Numbered from the stretch's first letter, positions 8,562 through 16,841 are shown. The stretch is 38,148 bases of DNA from Candidatus Bathyarchaeota archaeon (GCA_018397055.1 JAGTQS010000003.1:1-38148), one strand, 5' to 3'. The notes: generated by a model not told the origin, from the letters alone. A program made the numbers and translations.

Positions 8562-9925
8562 TAAAACCCTTTAAGGTTGTCAAGAACGATTTTTGCGGGT
8601 TCCTCTTGGTTTCTAATTTTTAGGATAAGGTTTAACCCATCAATTTTGGCTTTTTCAGGAATATGTAATAAAAAACGTTGATTAGCCCAGTAACGTAATG
8701 TGAATGATTTCCTCGCAACCACTCGGCGTTCAACTTCAATTGACACATCAATTTCTACATCGCCCTTACCACGGTTAATGGCATCAAAGGTGAGGTGAGA
8801 TATAGGGCAATCTCCATTGAACTTTATGAATCTACTTAAGGTTGCTTCCTTCTTTCCCACTGGAACTTCCCAAATAGCGGAGCCCTTGCCTTCGGTTATG
8901 CCTTCTGGATAAGCTATTTTTTCAAGGTTTCCATTTATCCATGTGCCTTCACTTTTATATGGTTTGAGAGTCCCTTCATTAACGTGCCATGTTTTTAAGT
9001 CTTCATCTTCGAAGTTGCCAAGTAATATGCCAGGTGTATAGGGCCACAAAGCATCTTCAGAAATGGACATCCACTGGCTTTCTGCATTGAAGTCTTCTTT
9101 GTACATCTTTAGTAATAACTTCATGTCTACTGGAATAATGTAGACTACGCTTTTGAAACGTGGATTTGCCTTTCCAGTGTCTGTTTCAGAAGCTACATCG
9201 CTGTGTAAGCACGGTCCCCATCGAATACCAACATGATAAGCGTTTTCGCTAGCTACCAAAATCATATATGCGCTGCTGCCCGCAACCCAACCAACCAGCG
9301 GTAAAGCCAAGTCATTTGAGGAAGACCAGCTTAGACTGGAGTCAGCATGTTTCGCGGTTCTGAAGAGCTGAATCCAAGGTCCTCCATCGTCACTTCCTTG
9401 ATGATACTCAGATCGGCCACGTTCCGCATCTGAGATCCAGCTGAAACCTTTACCTTCGAAGAAAGCGAAGGACTTTCGGGCCATCTCAAATGGAGGGTGA
9501 TTCTCGTCTGAGAACTGGTGGCTCATGAAGCAAGTGTTGAACGCAGTCAACTTTACATTCGAAGGCAATTCTAGCATTTCACCCTCAATCTTCACCCTTA
9601 AGTGTTCAGATGTAAACTTCAACTTGAGCAAGTAAGGTAGCCCATCCAGATTGTTAAGATTTCCACGTAACACGAGTTCCAGAGTGTTCTCAGACCTCTT
9701 TTTCTTAATGCTTGTGACATTACAGTATGGGAGTAGATGTCGGCCATCCCAGAGTTTTATGCCAACTTGCTCCATGTTAAAATCGAGCTCAGGTCTCGAA
9801 GGAAACAGATTGGAAGTCATCTTTACAGAACACGTCTCATTCTTCCTGTGCTCAACGAGCAACAACTCAATAGGGCAGCCTTTATTTCGAAACAAATTAT
9901 TACCTCGCACAACCACCTTTTCCAT
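8549..9925 (-). CDS. unrecognised beta-rich protein, probably carbohydrate-related
   Basis: I do not recognise this 458-residue protein. It has no signal peptide or membrane segment, so it is probably cytoplasmic. The N-terminal two thirds are rich in alternating hydrophobic strands and aromatic residues, with segments such as GKGFSWISDAERGRSEYHQG and the region HVGIRWGPCLHSD. This recalls large beta-sandwich proteins of the galactose-mutarotase or glycosidase-associated type. The last 150 residues (from LLGNFEDEDLKTW to AKIVLDNLKGF) look like a jelly-roll carbohydrate-binding module: such modules typically open with an 'NFE..dl..W' strand and close with a 'v.iDnv' strand. It is monocistronic and stands alone between a glycosyltransferase and a tRNA. 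A sugar-handling role is inference; no catalytic motif is identifiable. Confidence 0.6.
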   Translation of the reverse strand: MEKVVVRGNNLFRNKGCPIELLLVEHRKNETCSVKMTSNLFPSRPELDFNMEQVGIKLWDGRHLLPYCNVTSIKKKRSENTLELVLRGNLNNLDGLPYLLKLKFTSEHLRVKIEGEMLELPSNVKLTAFNTCFMSHQFSDENHPPFEMARKSFAFFEGKGFSWISDAERGRSEYHQGSDDGGPWIQLFRTAKHADSSLSWSSSNDLALPLVGWVAGSSAYMILVASENAYHVGIRWGPCLHSDVASETDTGKANPRFKSVVYIIPVDMKLLLKMYKEDFNAESQWMSISEDALWPYTPGILLGNFEDEDLKTWHVNEGTLKPYKSEGTWINGNLEKIAYPEGITEGKGSAIWEVPVGKKEATLSRFIKFNGDCPISHLTFDAINRGKGDVEIDVSIEVERRVVARKSFTLRYWANQRFLLHIPEKAKIDGLNLILKIRNQEEPAKIVLDNLKGFYQVK

Positions 9926-10054
9926 TCACATATATTTAAATATCCAACAACGAATCCAAAAATTCGTCCATTCTAACCTAGAATCGATTACGAATCTTAG
10001 ATCAAAAAAGTTGATGCCTATTAATTGTTTTTCTTAAAAATGGGCGTTTCTTGG

Positions 10055-10162
10055 TGCCGGGGGCTGGATTCGAACCCGCGACCTCTGGACATTGGGCGCT
10101 TGCCCTTTTTTTGTTCTCCAGATTATGAGTCTGGCGCCCAAACCAAGCTAGGCTACCCCGGC
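10055..10162 (-). tRNA. tRNA-Met(CAU), elongator-like, with a 33-nt intron at position 45/46
   Basis: Read on the minus strand: acceptor GCCGGGG/CCCCGGC, D stem GCCT/GGGC, anticodon stem CCAGA/TCTGG with loop CTCATAA (anticodon CAU at 10125-10127), variable loop AGGTC and T arm GCGGG-TTCGAAT-CCAGC. The T stem has one G-A mismatch. CCA is encoded at 10052-10054. A 33-nt insertion separates nucleotides 45 and 46. The anticodon stem lacks the three G-C pairs of initiators, so elongator Met is preferred; tRNA-Ile2 with a modified CAU anticodon is the alternative. A TTTAAAT box at 10200-10206, about 40 bases upstream, may be its promoter. Confidence 0.9.
10083..10115 (-). other. non-canonical tRNA intron (variable loop, 45/46) with bulge-helix-bulge
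   Basis: The pre-tRNA can form a four-base-pair helix between exon CTGG (tRNA positions 40-43) and intron CCAG. It is flanked by the bulges AG^A (5' splice site) and AG^G (3' splice site), with ACA/TGT as the inner helix and GGGC-AAGC-GCCC as a hairpin inside the intron. Cutting at the two carets removes 33 nt and restores the normal variable loop AGGTC. The outer helix is missing, as in relaxed motifs, because the anticodon stem competes for the same bases. Confidence 0.8.
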
Positions 10163-10258
10163 TTAGGTTTCATGAATATTCTTGTTTTGTATGGCTTCAT
10201 TTAAATCTATTCTTGCATTAGAAGAATGTTGATAACTGTTTAAAGCATTTAATGAAGG

Positions 10259-10296
10259 TTTTAAATAAATTGAGCTCTATTTTATTTATCACGAGG
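10259..10296 (+). promoter_or_regulatory. cutA promoter and ribosome-binding site
   Basis: A TATA-like stretch TTTTAAATAAA at about 10259-10269 lies roughly 40 bases before the cutA ATG. It is followed by GAGGCG at about 10292 as a Shine-Dalgarno-like sequence. The spacing would give a short leader of 15-20 nt. Confidence 0.5.
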
Positions 10297-10306
10297 CGAA
10301 TTACTC

Positions 10307-10633
10307 ATGGAAGTTTTTGTTCAAATTCTTACAACATGTGAGACGAAGGGTCAAGCTGAAAAAATTGCTGAAGCTTTGGTTGACAGAAAAATAGCTGGAT
10401 GCGTTCAAATTGTCGGTCCAGTCACGAGCATTTACCGTTGGAAGGGCAGAATTGAAAAGGCAGAAGAATGGCTGTGCATAATCAAGACGAAGGCAGAACT
10501 TTACAATGAAGTTGAGAAAACCTTAATTCAAAATCACACTTACGAGACGCCTGAAATAATCTCGACGCCAATAACAGCAGGCAGCACAGAATACCTTGAA
10601 TGGCTCGAAAATGAAGTTAGAACAGCCGAATAA
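10307..10633 (+). CDS. cutA: CutA1 divalent-cation tolerance protein
   Basis: This is a small trimeric ferredoxin-like-fold protein of the CutA1 family, 108 residues long, the family's usual size. Family motifs include the N-terminal strand VQILTTCETK, the AGCVQI segment, IYRWKGRIEKAEEW near 42-55 and HTYETPEII near 77-85. The family was named for copper tolerance in Escherichia coli, but the biochemical role is still unsettled. The ATG start is preceded by GAGGCG. It is transcribed alone and converges with rpiA across a 24-base gap. A T-rich stretch at about 10650-10672, inside the end of rpiA, could serve as its terminator. Confidence 0.95.
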   Translation: MEVFVQILTTCETKGQAEKIAEALVDRKIAGCVQIVGPVTSIYRWKGRIEKAEEWLCIIKTKAELYNEVEKTLIQNHTYETPEIISTPITAGSTEYLEWLENEVRTAE

Positions 10634-10657
10634 TCATCTCTGACACAAGGTATCTCT

Positions 10658-11350
10658 TTATTGTTTTTTTCTTATTACCTTGATTCCTGTTTTGGTACCG
10701 ACAATCGCCACATCTGCCATGCCTAAAAACAAGCCTGTCTCAACCACGCCTGGAAGGGATTTCAATTTTCGGTCCAGCCGCAACGGATTCTTGATAACTC
10801 CGAAGTCCACGTTAAGAACGTAATTGCCGTTATCAGTAATAAAGGGGCTACCCAAGCTGCTTTTTTTCAGAACTGGTTGCCCGCCTATCTTCCTTATTTT
10901 AGACGTGACAAAAGGCAAAGCAAAGGGTAGAACCTCAACTGGCAAAGGCTGATTTTTACCTAAAGCGTCCGTGAGCTTAGATTCATCACCAATAACTACG
11001 AAGGTTTTTGAGGCTGAAGCCACTATTTTCTCCCTTGTCAAGGCACCTCCCATGCCCTTAATGAGATTTAACTTTTCATCAATCTGGTCAGCGCCATCGA
11101 TATCCAAATCTAACTGTAAATGCTCATCAAGGGATGTCAATGGAATCCCGTACTCTCTTGCCAATTTAGAGGTTTGACTAGAAGCAGAAACAACAGAAAC
11201 ATGAAAGTATTCCTCCTTTATTTTTCGCCCAATCTCTCTTAAAGCGTAAGCAACTGTTGAGCCAGCACCAATACCAAGGACAAACCCGTCTTTAACCAGT
11301 TTAACAGCTTCAACAGCTGCTCTTTCTTTGGCTGACTCCCTCCATGCCAT
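10658..11350 (-). CDS. rpiA: ribose-5-phosphate isomerase A
   Basis: RpiA interconverts ribose 5-phosphate and ribulose 5-phosphate, supplying ribose for nucleotides. The 230-residue protein is full length. Visible motifs are the phosphate-binding loop GIGAGSTV at 26-33, the active-site segment DIDGADQID at 83-91 (D85 and D88) and KGMGGALTREK at 98-108, with the catalytic Glu of the family in TREK. The ATG at 11350 immediately follows the stop of the upstream coiled-coil gene, so the two are co-transcribed. Confidence 0.97.
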   Translation of the reverse strand: MAWRESAKERAAVEAVKLVKDGFVLGIGAGSTVAYALREIGRKIKEEYFHVSVVSASSQTSKLAREYGIPLTSLDEHLQLDLDIDGADQIDEKLNLIKGMGGALTREKIVASASKTFVVIGDESKLTDALGKNQPLPVEVLPFALPFVTSKIRKIGGQPVLKKSSLGSPFITDNGNYVLNVDFGVIKNPLRLDRKLKSLPGVVETGLFLGMADVAIVGTKTGIKVIRKKQ

Positions 11351-12121
11351 TTACTCCTCAACTTCCATTTTGTTAAGTTTTTTCAAAACCTTCTCCACGT
11401 CAGCCAAGATTTGCTCAACCTTTTTCTCCGCTTCGCCCGCCTCCTGTTCATGCGAAGGCTTTGACTTAATTGCCTTCTTTTTTGTCTCAGCTGGTTTTTC
11501 ATTGGGCTGTTTAGGTTCTTCTGCCTTCTCTTCCTTAGACTCTTCTTGTGGTTCTACTTGAACTTTCAACTGATCAAGATAGCCAAGTTCCTTTTTTATT
11601 TCAGAAGCAATAGCTTCCTTAGTTGACTGGTCTATTAAGCCGATTTTTTGCCTCAAATCTTCAATTTTTTTGTTTATTTCTTCAAATTGTTCGGTAAACA
11701 TTTTTATGAGTTCATCACGAACCTTTTCAAGTTGATTTAGAGCAACAATCGTTTCACCTTTTTCAATTCCCTGTTTGATTCTGGAAAGGTCCATGCTGTA
11801 TTTCTGTAAAAGCTGATCTCTTTCAGCCTCTGTAATTTTCCCCACGGCACTAGCCTCATAGAGCCTTCTAACTGCATCACTGAGAATCTCTCTTTCAACA
11901 TCAAGCAGCCTAAGTTTCTCCTTAGCTTCTGAAATAACTTCCGTGGAAATTGACTTCTGAACAGTCTGAGGTAAAGAGATCTCTGTTTGCACTTTACCTA
12001 GTTTTGAAGGCTCCTCCTGTGGTGGCTTTTCCTTTTCCCGCTGCATAACAAGAACTATGATTAATCCTACAGCCACGGTTGCTGAAACAAGTAACAGCCA
12101 AAACCAAAGATCTGCGTTCAC
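11351..12121 (-). CDS. membrane-anchored coiled-coil protein of unknown function
   Basis: This 256-residue protein has one N-terminal membrane segment (about residues 5-26, WFWLLLVSATVAVGLIIVLVM). A basic residue follows, then a long, highly charged cytoplasmic region. Residues 60-185 are predicted helical coiled coil with heptad-like leucines and many E, K, R and Q. From about 190 there is a low-complexity E/K/P-rich linker, and a final short helix (VEQILADVEKVLKKLNKM). I do not recognise a family. The start is GTG. Its stop abuts the rpiA start codon, but a functional link to pentose metabolism is not obvious. The shape suggests a scaffold or membrane organiser. Confidence 0.75.
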   Translation of the reverse strand: MNADLWFWLLLVSATVAVGLIIVLVMQREKEKPPQEEPSKLGKVQTEISLPQTVQKSISTEVISEAKEKLRLLDVEREILSDAVRRLYEASAVGKITEAERDQLLQKYSMDLSRIKQGIEKGETIVALNQLEKVRDELIKMFTEQFEEINKKIEDLRQKIGLIDQSTKEAIASEIKKELGYLDQLKVQVEPQEESKEEKAEEPKQPNEKPAETKKKAIKSKPSHEQEAGEAEKKVEQILADVEKVLKKLNKMEVEE

Positions 12122-12231
12122 AAGGTTCCCTCAACAATGGATTGGTAAACGCACTCCAAACATATAATTTTTCCGCAGTCACAGACTACAATTGCAGCCA
12201 TACATAAAATTGGAAACAACCTGGAAGAATC

Positions 12232-12940
12232 TTAATATAAAAATCTGTGTCCATGTTTTCCGACAAGAGGAACAAAAGCAACTCCTCCCAGATCTTCCTC
12301 TTTAAAATCACCGTTAAGTTTAGTTAAACGGAGAAGAGTTTGATAAAATCCAATTGCTCCGACTGGAATAACAATGATGCCGCCTTTTTTTAATTGGTCC
12401 TTAAAAGGAGGGGGAACATAGGGTGCAGCAGCAGTCACATATATTCTATCAAACGGAGCTTTTTCAGGATAGCCTTCAGAACCATCCTTACAGATTATTG
12501 TGATCCTTTCGTTATAACCAGCATTATTAATATTTTTCTGGGCTAATTCTGCAAGTTTCGGAACAATTTCAATTGAGAAAACATGGCCCCATCTCTCTTT
12601 AGGCACGTTACTCGGCGCCACAATTTCAGCAACAGTTGCAGCGTGCCACCCACACCCAGACCCAACCTCAAGAACAATGTGCCCCACTTCCAGTTTCAGG
12701 GCTTCATTCATTATCGAAACCATGTCTCGCCTGACTGACCGTGTAAAATCAGCCAAGTGGCGCAGAAACCGTTTGCCCTGAACCTATAGGCAATGGTGTA
12801 TCAACCACTGCTGCCGCCTTGTCGTTTTCTGAAAGGAAAAGATGCCTTGGCACCATCCGCATTGCTCTTATCACAGCGGTCGTTTTTAGTATGCCGCATC
12901 CTATGAGTTCACGTATCAAGTTTTCCCACGAATTATTCAA
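12232..12940 (-). pseudogene. pcm: protein-L-isoaspartate O-methyltransferase, frameshifted
   Basis: Pcm uses S-adenosylmethionine to methylate damaged isoaspartyl residues so they can be repaired. Here the gene is split between two frames. The N-terminal part (12749-12940, ATG at 12940) has the family sequence up to LPIGSGQTVSAP and then stops. The rest (12232 to about 12756) carries the AdoMet motif VLEVGSGCGWHAA and continues to the usual C-terminus FVPLVGKHGHRFLY. A single +1 shift at the CCACTTGGC run near 12755 would join them. Before DMVSIM there are also about ten residues (LADFTRSVRR) that the usual SAPHMV sequence lacks, so the disruption may be a 31-nt insertion. Both parts are otherwise well preserved. 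The break is either recent or a sequencing/assembly error. No slippery sequence of the kind used for programmed shifting is apparent. Confidence 0.85.
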
Positions 12941-13104
12941 TAACCATCCCCTTAAGTTTGATTTTCAGATAAGCAATATGAGGACAGTATGTATAAATAT
13001 AATTTTAAGGGAAAACATAATTTAACGTTTTTAAACTGAGCCATGAAGTTATCAAAAAATGTTATACGTTTCTAATTAACAATTCAAAATTTTACCTTTG
13101 TTTT

Positions 13105-14928
13105 CTATTTTACTGTTACAGATTTCGCTAGGTTACGCGGTTTGTCGGGATTCAACCCTTTTTCCATTGCCATGTAATAGGCTAGAAGCTGCAAAGGCGT
13201 GATGAATGCGATTGGCGTAAGTATTTCAGGAAGGCTGCCAGCAACTTCGAAGTATTTGTCTGATAGGCTCTTAATTTCCTCGTCTCCTTCTTCAATAACT
13301 GAAATTATTGTAGCACCTCTTGCCTTCATCTCCATTATGTTTCCAATAATGTTTTTTCGAGTTTCATCTTTGGGGCATATGAACACTACTGGAAACCCTG
13401 GTTCAATGAGGCTTATAGGACCATGCTTACTTTCGCCTGCTGGATACGCGATCGACGGAACATAAGCGATCTCCATCAGCTTAAGCCTAGCTTCGTGCGC
13501 TGTGGCGGAGCTTATTCCCCTACCTAAGAAAAAGAATACTTGTTTGTCTTTGAATTCCTTGGCAACTTTTCTTGCAACTGAATCGTTCTTTTTAATGGTA
13601 TTTTCCACTATGTCAGGCATTTGACGAATCTTTGCTTCTAACTCCTCAATTTGGCGATGTCCAATTTTCCCCCGAATTTTTGCCACCCTTAGGGCGAGCT
13701 GAGCAAGAACAGATAGCTGAGACGTAAAAGTCTTTGTTGCTGCAACGCCAATCTCTGGACCTGACTGCTGAACTATGTATACTCTTGAAACTCTTGTTAA
13801 TGAGGAACCAACTACATTAGTCAAACCAAGTATTGTTGCAGCGCGGTTACGAGCATAATCAACGGCAGCCAAAGTATCAGTGGTTTCTCCAGACTGGCTA
13901 ACAGCGAGGATTGTGCTATTAATGTTCACAGCCATACCCTCTTGTTCAATGAACTCGGACGAAATCACTGGATGCGTAGCTAAAAATGCGAGATCCGAAA
14001 ACATGTACGAGGCGGCAAGACAAGCATGGTACGATGTGCCCGCAGCGACAAGAAAAACCTCGCCAGCTCGATCCATGAAAGTTGCCATTAAATCAAGGTA
14101 TAAATCCTGAAGCCTCAAAGTGTCTCTTAGACACCTTGGCTGCTCGTAAATCTCCTTGATCATAAAGTGAGGGTAACCTTGTTTTTCAGCCATCTCTGCA
14201 GTCCATTTAATTAGCTCGGGTTCTCTTTTAACGGGCTTAAAATCTTCTATCGTCCAGATTTCGTATTTGTCAGATTTGATTACAGCAATTTCGCCATTCT
14301 CAAGAATTACTGCTCTATTCGTCAAAGGAAGGAAAGCAGGAATGTCTGAAGCACAGTATGTTCCTTTTTCACTAACGCCGATGATGAGTGGACTTTCGTT
14401 TCTAGCACATACTATTGTGTTAGGTTCAAAGACTGATAGCACCGCAATAGCATATGAACCTCTAATGGTTTTTAATGCCTCACGCACAGCTTCTATGAGA
14501 TTTATTCCTTTTTTCATGTTTTCCTCGATAAGATGGGGAATAACTTCTGTGTCAGTTTTAGATCTAAATTCATGTCCTAAAGCCTCAAGTTCCTTCCTAA
14601 TTTCTAAAAAGTTTTCAACTATACCGTTATGAACGACCGCGATTTTATTTTGGCAATCAGTATGTGGATGGGCATTTACTTTATATGGGGCTCCATGAGT
14701 CGCCCACCTAGTGTGCCCAATTCCTATGCTTCCTTCCATATCGTCAAGGTTTAGTTCTTTATGAACCTCGTCAATTTTTCCTTGATCCTTCTTAATGTAC
14801 ATGGCGCCATCAAATAGAGTTACTTCTCCCACTGAATCATAACCTCTATATTCAAGTCTCTTAAGAGCGGCATGAATTAAAGGAGCAGCTTTACCTTCTT
14901 TCAATGCACACCCAAAAATTCCACACAT
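13105..14928 (-). CDS. glmS: glutamine-fructose-6-phosphate aminotransferase (isomerizing)
   Basis: GlmS makes glucosamine 6-phosphate from fructose 6-phosphate and glutamine, the entry step to amino sugars for surface glycans. The 607 residues match the usual length. The N-terminal class II glutaminase begins MCGIFGC. Cys2 must become the N-terminal nucleophile, which fixes the start at 14928 over the out-of-frame ATG four bases upstream. The glutaminase also shows GHTRWATHG and an HNGIVEN segment. Two SIS sugar-isomerase domains follow (about 290-420, with AAGTSYHA and SQSGETTDT; and 460-590, with FLGRG). The C-terminus NLAKSVTVK is typical. It is monocistronic. Confidence 0.98.
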   Translation of the reverse strand: MCGIFGCALKEGKAAPLIHAALKRLEYRGYDSVGEVTLFDGAMYIKKDQGKIDEVHKELNLDDMEGSIGIGHTRWATHGAPYKVNAHPHTDCQNKIAVVHNGIVENFLEIRKELEALGHEFRSKTDTEVIPHLIEENMKKGINLIEAVREALKTIRGSYAIAVLSVFEPNTIVCARNESPLIIGVSEKGTYCASDIPAFLPLTNRAVILENGEIAVIKSDKYEIWTIEDFKPVKREPELIKWTAEMAEKQGYPHFMIKEIYEQPRCLRDTLRLQDLYLDLMATFMDRAGEVFLVAAGTSYHACLAASYMFSDLAFLATHPVISSEFIEQEGMAVNINSTILAVSQSGETTDTLAAVDYARNRAATILGLTNVVGSSLTRVSRVYIVQQSGPEIGVAATKTFTSQLSVLAQLALRVAKIRGKIGHRQIEELEAKIRQMPDIVENTIKKNDSVARKVAKEFKDKQVFFFLGRGISSATAHEARLKLMEIAYVPSIAYPAGESKHGPISLIEPGFPVVFICPKDETRKNIIGNIMEMKARGATIISVIEEGDEEIKSLSDKYFEVAGSLPEILTPIAFITPLQLLAYYMAMEKGLNPDKPRNLAKSVTVK

Positions 14929-15114
14929 ACATAGAACCTCTTATCTTTATATCATTCCTTTTCTTTTTATTAACCACGTTACAGTTTGTTAACACAACAC
15001 GTTAAATAAATAAAATAAAATTCATGATATTTATGCATTAATAGACAAATTATCCATAATATAATTATCATCTTTTCCATTCTAAAAGTAAACCGAAAAC
15101 ATGGACATAAAAAA

Positions 15115-15120
15115 TTTAAA
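15115..15120 (+). promoter_or_regulatory. TATA box of tRNA-Gly gene
   Basis: TTTAAA within AAAAAATTTAAACC is centred about 29 bases upstream of the tRNA 5' end, the normal distance for an archaeal tRNA promoter whose transcript starts at or next to the mature end. Confidence 0.55.
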
Positions 15121-15145
15121 CCAACCCTTCCAATAATCACTAGAA

Positions 15146-15237
15146 GCGGCCGTAGTCTAGCTTGGTTAGGACGCCGGCCTCCCAATCAATTTAGGAGAAG
15201 AAAGCCGACAGCCCGGGTTCAAATCTCGGCGGCCGCA
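15146..15237 (+). tRNA. tRNA-Gly(CCC) with a short intron
   Basis: Acceptor GCGGCCG/CGGCCGC, D stem GTCT/GGAC, anticodon 5' stem CCGGC and loop CTCCCAA (anticodon CCC at 15181-15183). The 3' anticodon strand is GCCGA and the T arm is CCGGG-TTCAAAT-CTCGG. CCA is encoded at 15238-15240. About 18 nt (approximately 15185-15202) interrupt the loop after nucleotide 37. GGAG in this intron can pair with CTCC of the anticodon loop, as in the canonical 37/38 splice motif. Oddities: the 27-43 pair is C-A, the variable loop seems to be four nucleotides (CAGC), and the 3' bulge is longer than three nucleotides, so the exact splice site is uncertain. Confidence 0.85.
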
Positions 15238-15388
15238 CCAATTTTGTAAAAAAATTTGAATGAGATAATTATCAAACGTGTTGATAATTTTTCATCTTCT
15301 TTTAATTTTGTTGATGTGCAATTTTCCTTTGATACAATCTTTTTGTTTAAGTTTGTTCTTAATTTTGTGTACAAAAATGTACTAATAA

Positions 15389-15399
15389 GATTTAAATAT
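15389..15399 (+). promoter_or_regulatory. trpB2 TATA box
   Basis: GATTTAAATAT lies about 55 bases before the trpB2 ATG, in the AT-rich 209-base spacer after the tRNA. It would start transcription near 15420 with a leader of about 30 nt. Confidence 0.45.
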
Positions 15400-15449
15400 G
15401 ACATGCGGGTGCTATAGAAAATTAACAAATCAAAACATAGGCGAAAAGA

Positions 15450-16841
15450 ATGCAGCAAAGAAAAATATTTTTAGATGATGAAGAACTGCCAAAGCAATGG
15501 TACAGCATAATTCCCGATTTACCTAAGCCTTTACCGCCAACGATTGAACCGGACAAAAGACAACCTGGACCTGGAATAGTTCCGTTAATTTTTCCTAAGG
15601 CAATTATTGGTCAGGAAATTAGCAAAGAAAGATTCATCGACATTCCTGACGAAGTAAGAGAAGTATACAAGCTTTGGAGACCAACTCCGCTTTTTAGGGC
15701 TATGGCACTTGAGAAGGCTTTGAAGACGCCAGCCAAAATTTACTATAAATATGAAGGTGTTAGTCCTCCTGGAAGCCACAAACCAAACACCGCTGTAGCC
15801 CAAGCCTACTACAACATGAAGGAAGGCACAGAACGTATGGCTACTGAAACAGGTGCTGGGCAGTGGGGTTCAGCGTTGGCATTTGGTTGCATGTTGTTTG
15901 GGTTGAAATGCACAGTTTACATGGTAAAGGCTAGCTACAATCAAAAACCATATCGAAGAATAATGATGGAATCCTATGGTGCTGATGTTTACGCAAGCCC
16001 AAGCGAAGAAACAGAGAGTGGAAGAAAAATTCTGAAAGATGACCCAGATAATCCTGGCAGTTTAGGAATAGCGATAAGCGAAGCTGTTGAGGATGCACTT
16101 AAGAATGAGAAGGTTAAATATGGCATAGGAAGCGTCTTTAACCACGTATTACTGCACCAAACGGTGATTGGCTTAGAAGCAAAGAAACAGATGGAAGCCG
16201 TAGATGACTATCCAGACATAATATACGGCTGTATAGGCGGCGGAAGCAGCTTTTCAGGTCTTTTTTGGCCCTTTTATTATGATAAAGTTTCTGGAAAAGC
16301 TCCGAAAGATGTGCAATTCGTCGCTACTGAAGCGACGGCTTGCCCAAAGGTTACTAAAGGAGAATACACTTTTGACCATGGAGACACCGCGAGGCTTACT
16401 CCTTTAGTTCCGATGCACACAATAGGGCATGATTTTATTCCTGCTCCAATACACGCTGGAGGGCTTCGCTATCACGGAATTGCTCCAACCATAAGCCGAT
16501 TAGTCTCAGAGAAGAAGATGCAAACGAAGGCTTACAATCAAGTTGAGGTATTTGATGCAGCTAAGATCTTTATAAACACTGAAGGCATAATTCCAGCTCC
16601 TGAACCTGCCCATGCAATTAAAGGGGTTGTCGACGAGGCCTTACGATGTAAGAAGACCGGAGAAAAGAAGACCATAATGTTCTTATTATGCGGGCATGGA
16701 TATTTCGACATGCAGGCTTACGCAGACTACTTTAGTGGAAAACTATTACCCTATGAATATCCTGCAGAAAAAGTCGCAGAGGCAATGCAAAGATTAAAGA
16801 AATTATACCCGTGGTTGGACGAACTCAAGAAGATTATATAA
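15450..16841 (+). CDS. trpB2: tryptophan synthase beta-like enzyme, TrpB2 type
   Basis: This is a pyridoxal-phosphate enzyme that condenses indole (or a related acceptor) with serine. It is 463 residues long, about 50 more than the TrpB1 partner of TrpA. PLP Lys111 is in PPGSHKPNTA, the phosphate-binding glycine loop CIGGGSSFSG is near 260-269, and the LRPTPL-like segment WRPTPLFRA is near 76. The long N-terminal extension (PDLPKPLPP) and the SHKPN form of the lysine motif are hallmarks of TrpB2. No trpA or other trp gene is nearby, which is usual for TrpB2; it may work alone or salvage indole. The ATG at 15450 is the only reasonable start. A pyrimidine-rich stretch after the stop (about 16885-16900) is a likely terminator. 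Confidence 0.95.
   Translation: MQQRKIFLDDEELPKQWYSIIPDLPKPLPPTIEPDKRQPGPGIVPLIFPKAIIGQEISKERFIDIPDEVREVYKLWRPTPLFRAMALEKALKTPAKIYYKYEGVSPPGSHKPNTAVAQAYYNMKEGTERMATETGAGQWGSALAFGCMLFGLKCTVYMVKASYNQKPYRRIMMESYGADVYASPSEETESGRKILKDDPDNPGSLGIAISEAVEDALKNEKVKYGIGSVFNHVLLHQTVIGLEAKKQMEAVDDYPDIIYGCIGGGSSFSGLFWPFYYDKVSGKAPKDVQFVATEATACPKVTKGEYTFDHGDTARLTPLVPMHTIGHDFIPAPIHAGGLRYHGIAPTISRLVSEKKMQTKAYNQVEVFDAAKIFINTEGIIPAPEPAHAIKGVVDEALRCKKTGEKKTIMFLLCGHGYFDMQAYADYFSGKLLPYEYPAEKVAEAMQRLKKLYPWLDELKKII

Noticed and set aside
10055..10162. Reading the extra bases of tRNA-Met as a long variable arm (class II tRNA such as Leu or Ser)
   Set aside because: The anticodon is CAU, and removing 33 nt at a proper bulge-helix-bulge gives a standard 5-nt variable loop.
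12749..12765. Programmed +1 frameshifting in pcm
   Set aside because: The site CCACTTGGCTGA lacks a shift-prone codon that could re-pair after slippage, and there is no upstream stimulatory Shine-Dalgarno. A mutation or sequence error is simpler.
15219..15458. Minus-strand frame of 79 codons between tRNA-Gly and trpB2
   Set aside because: AT-rich spacer sequence overlapping the tRNA 3' end and the trpB2 promoter, with no conserved features.
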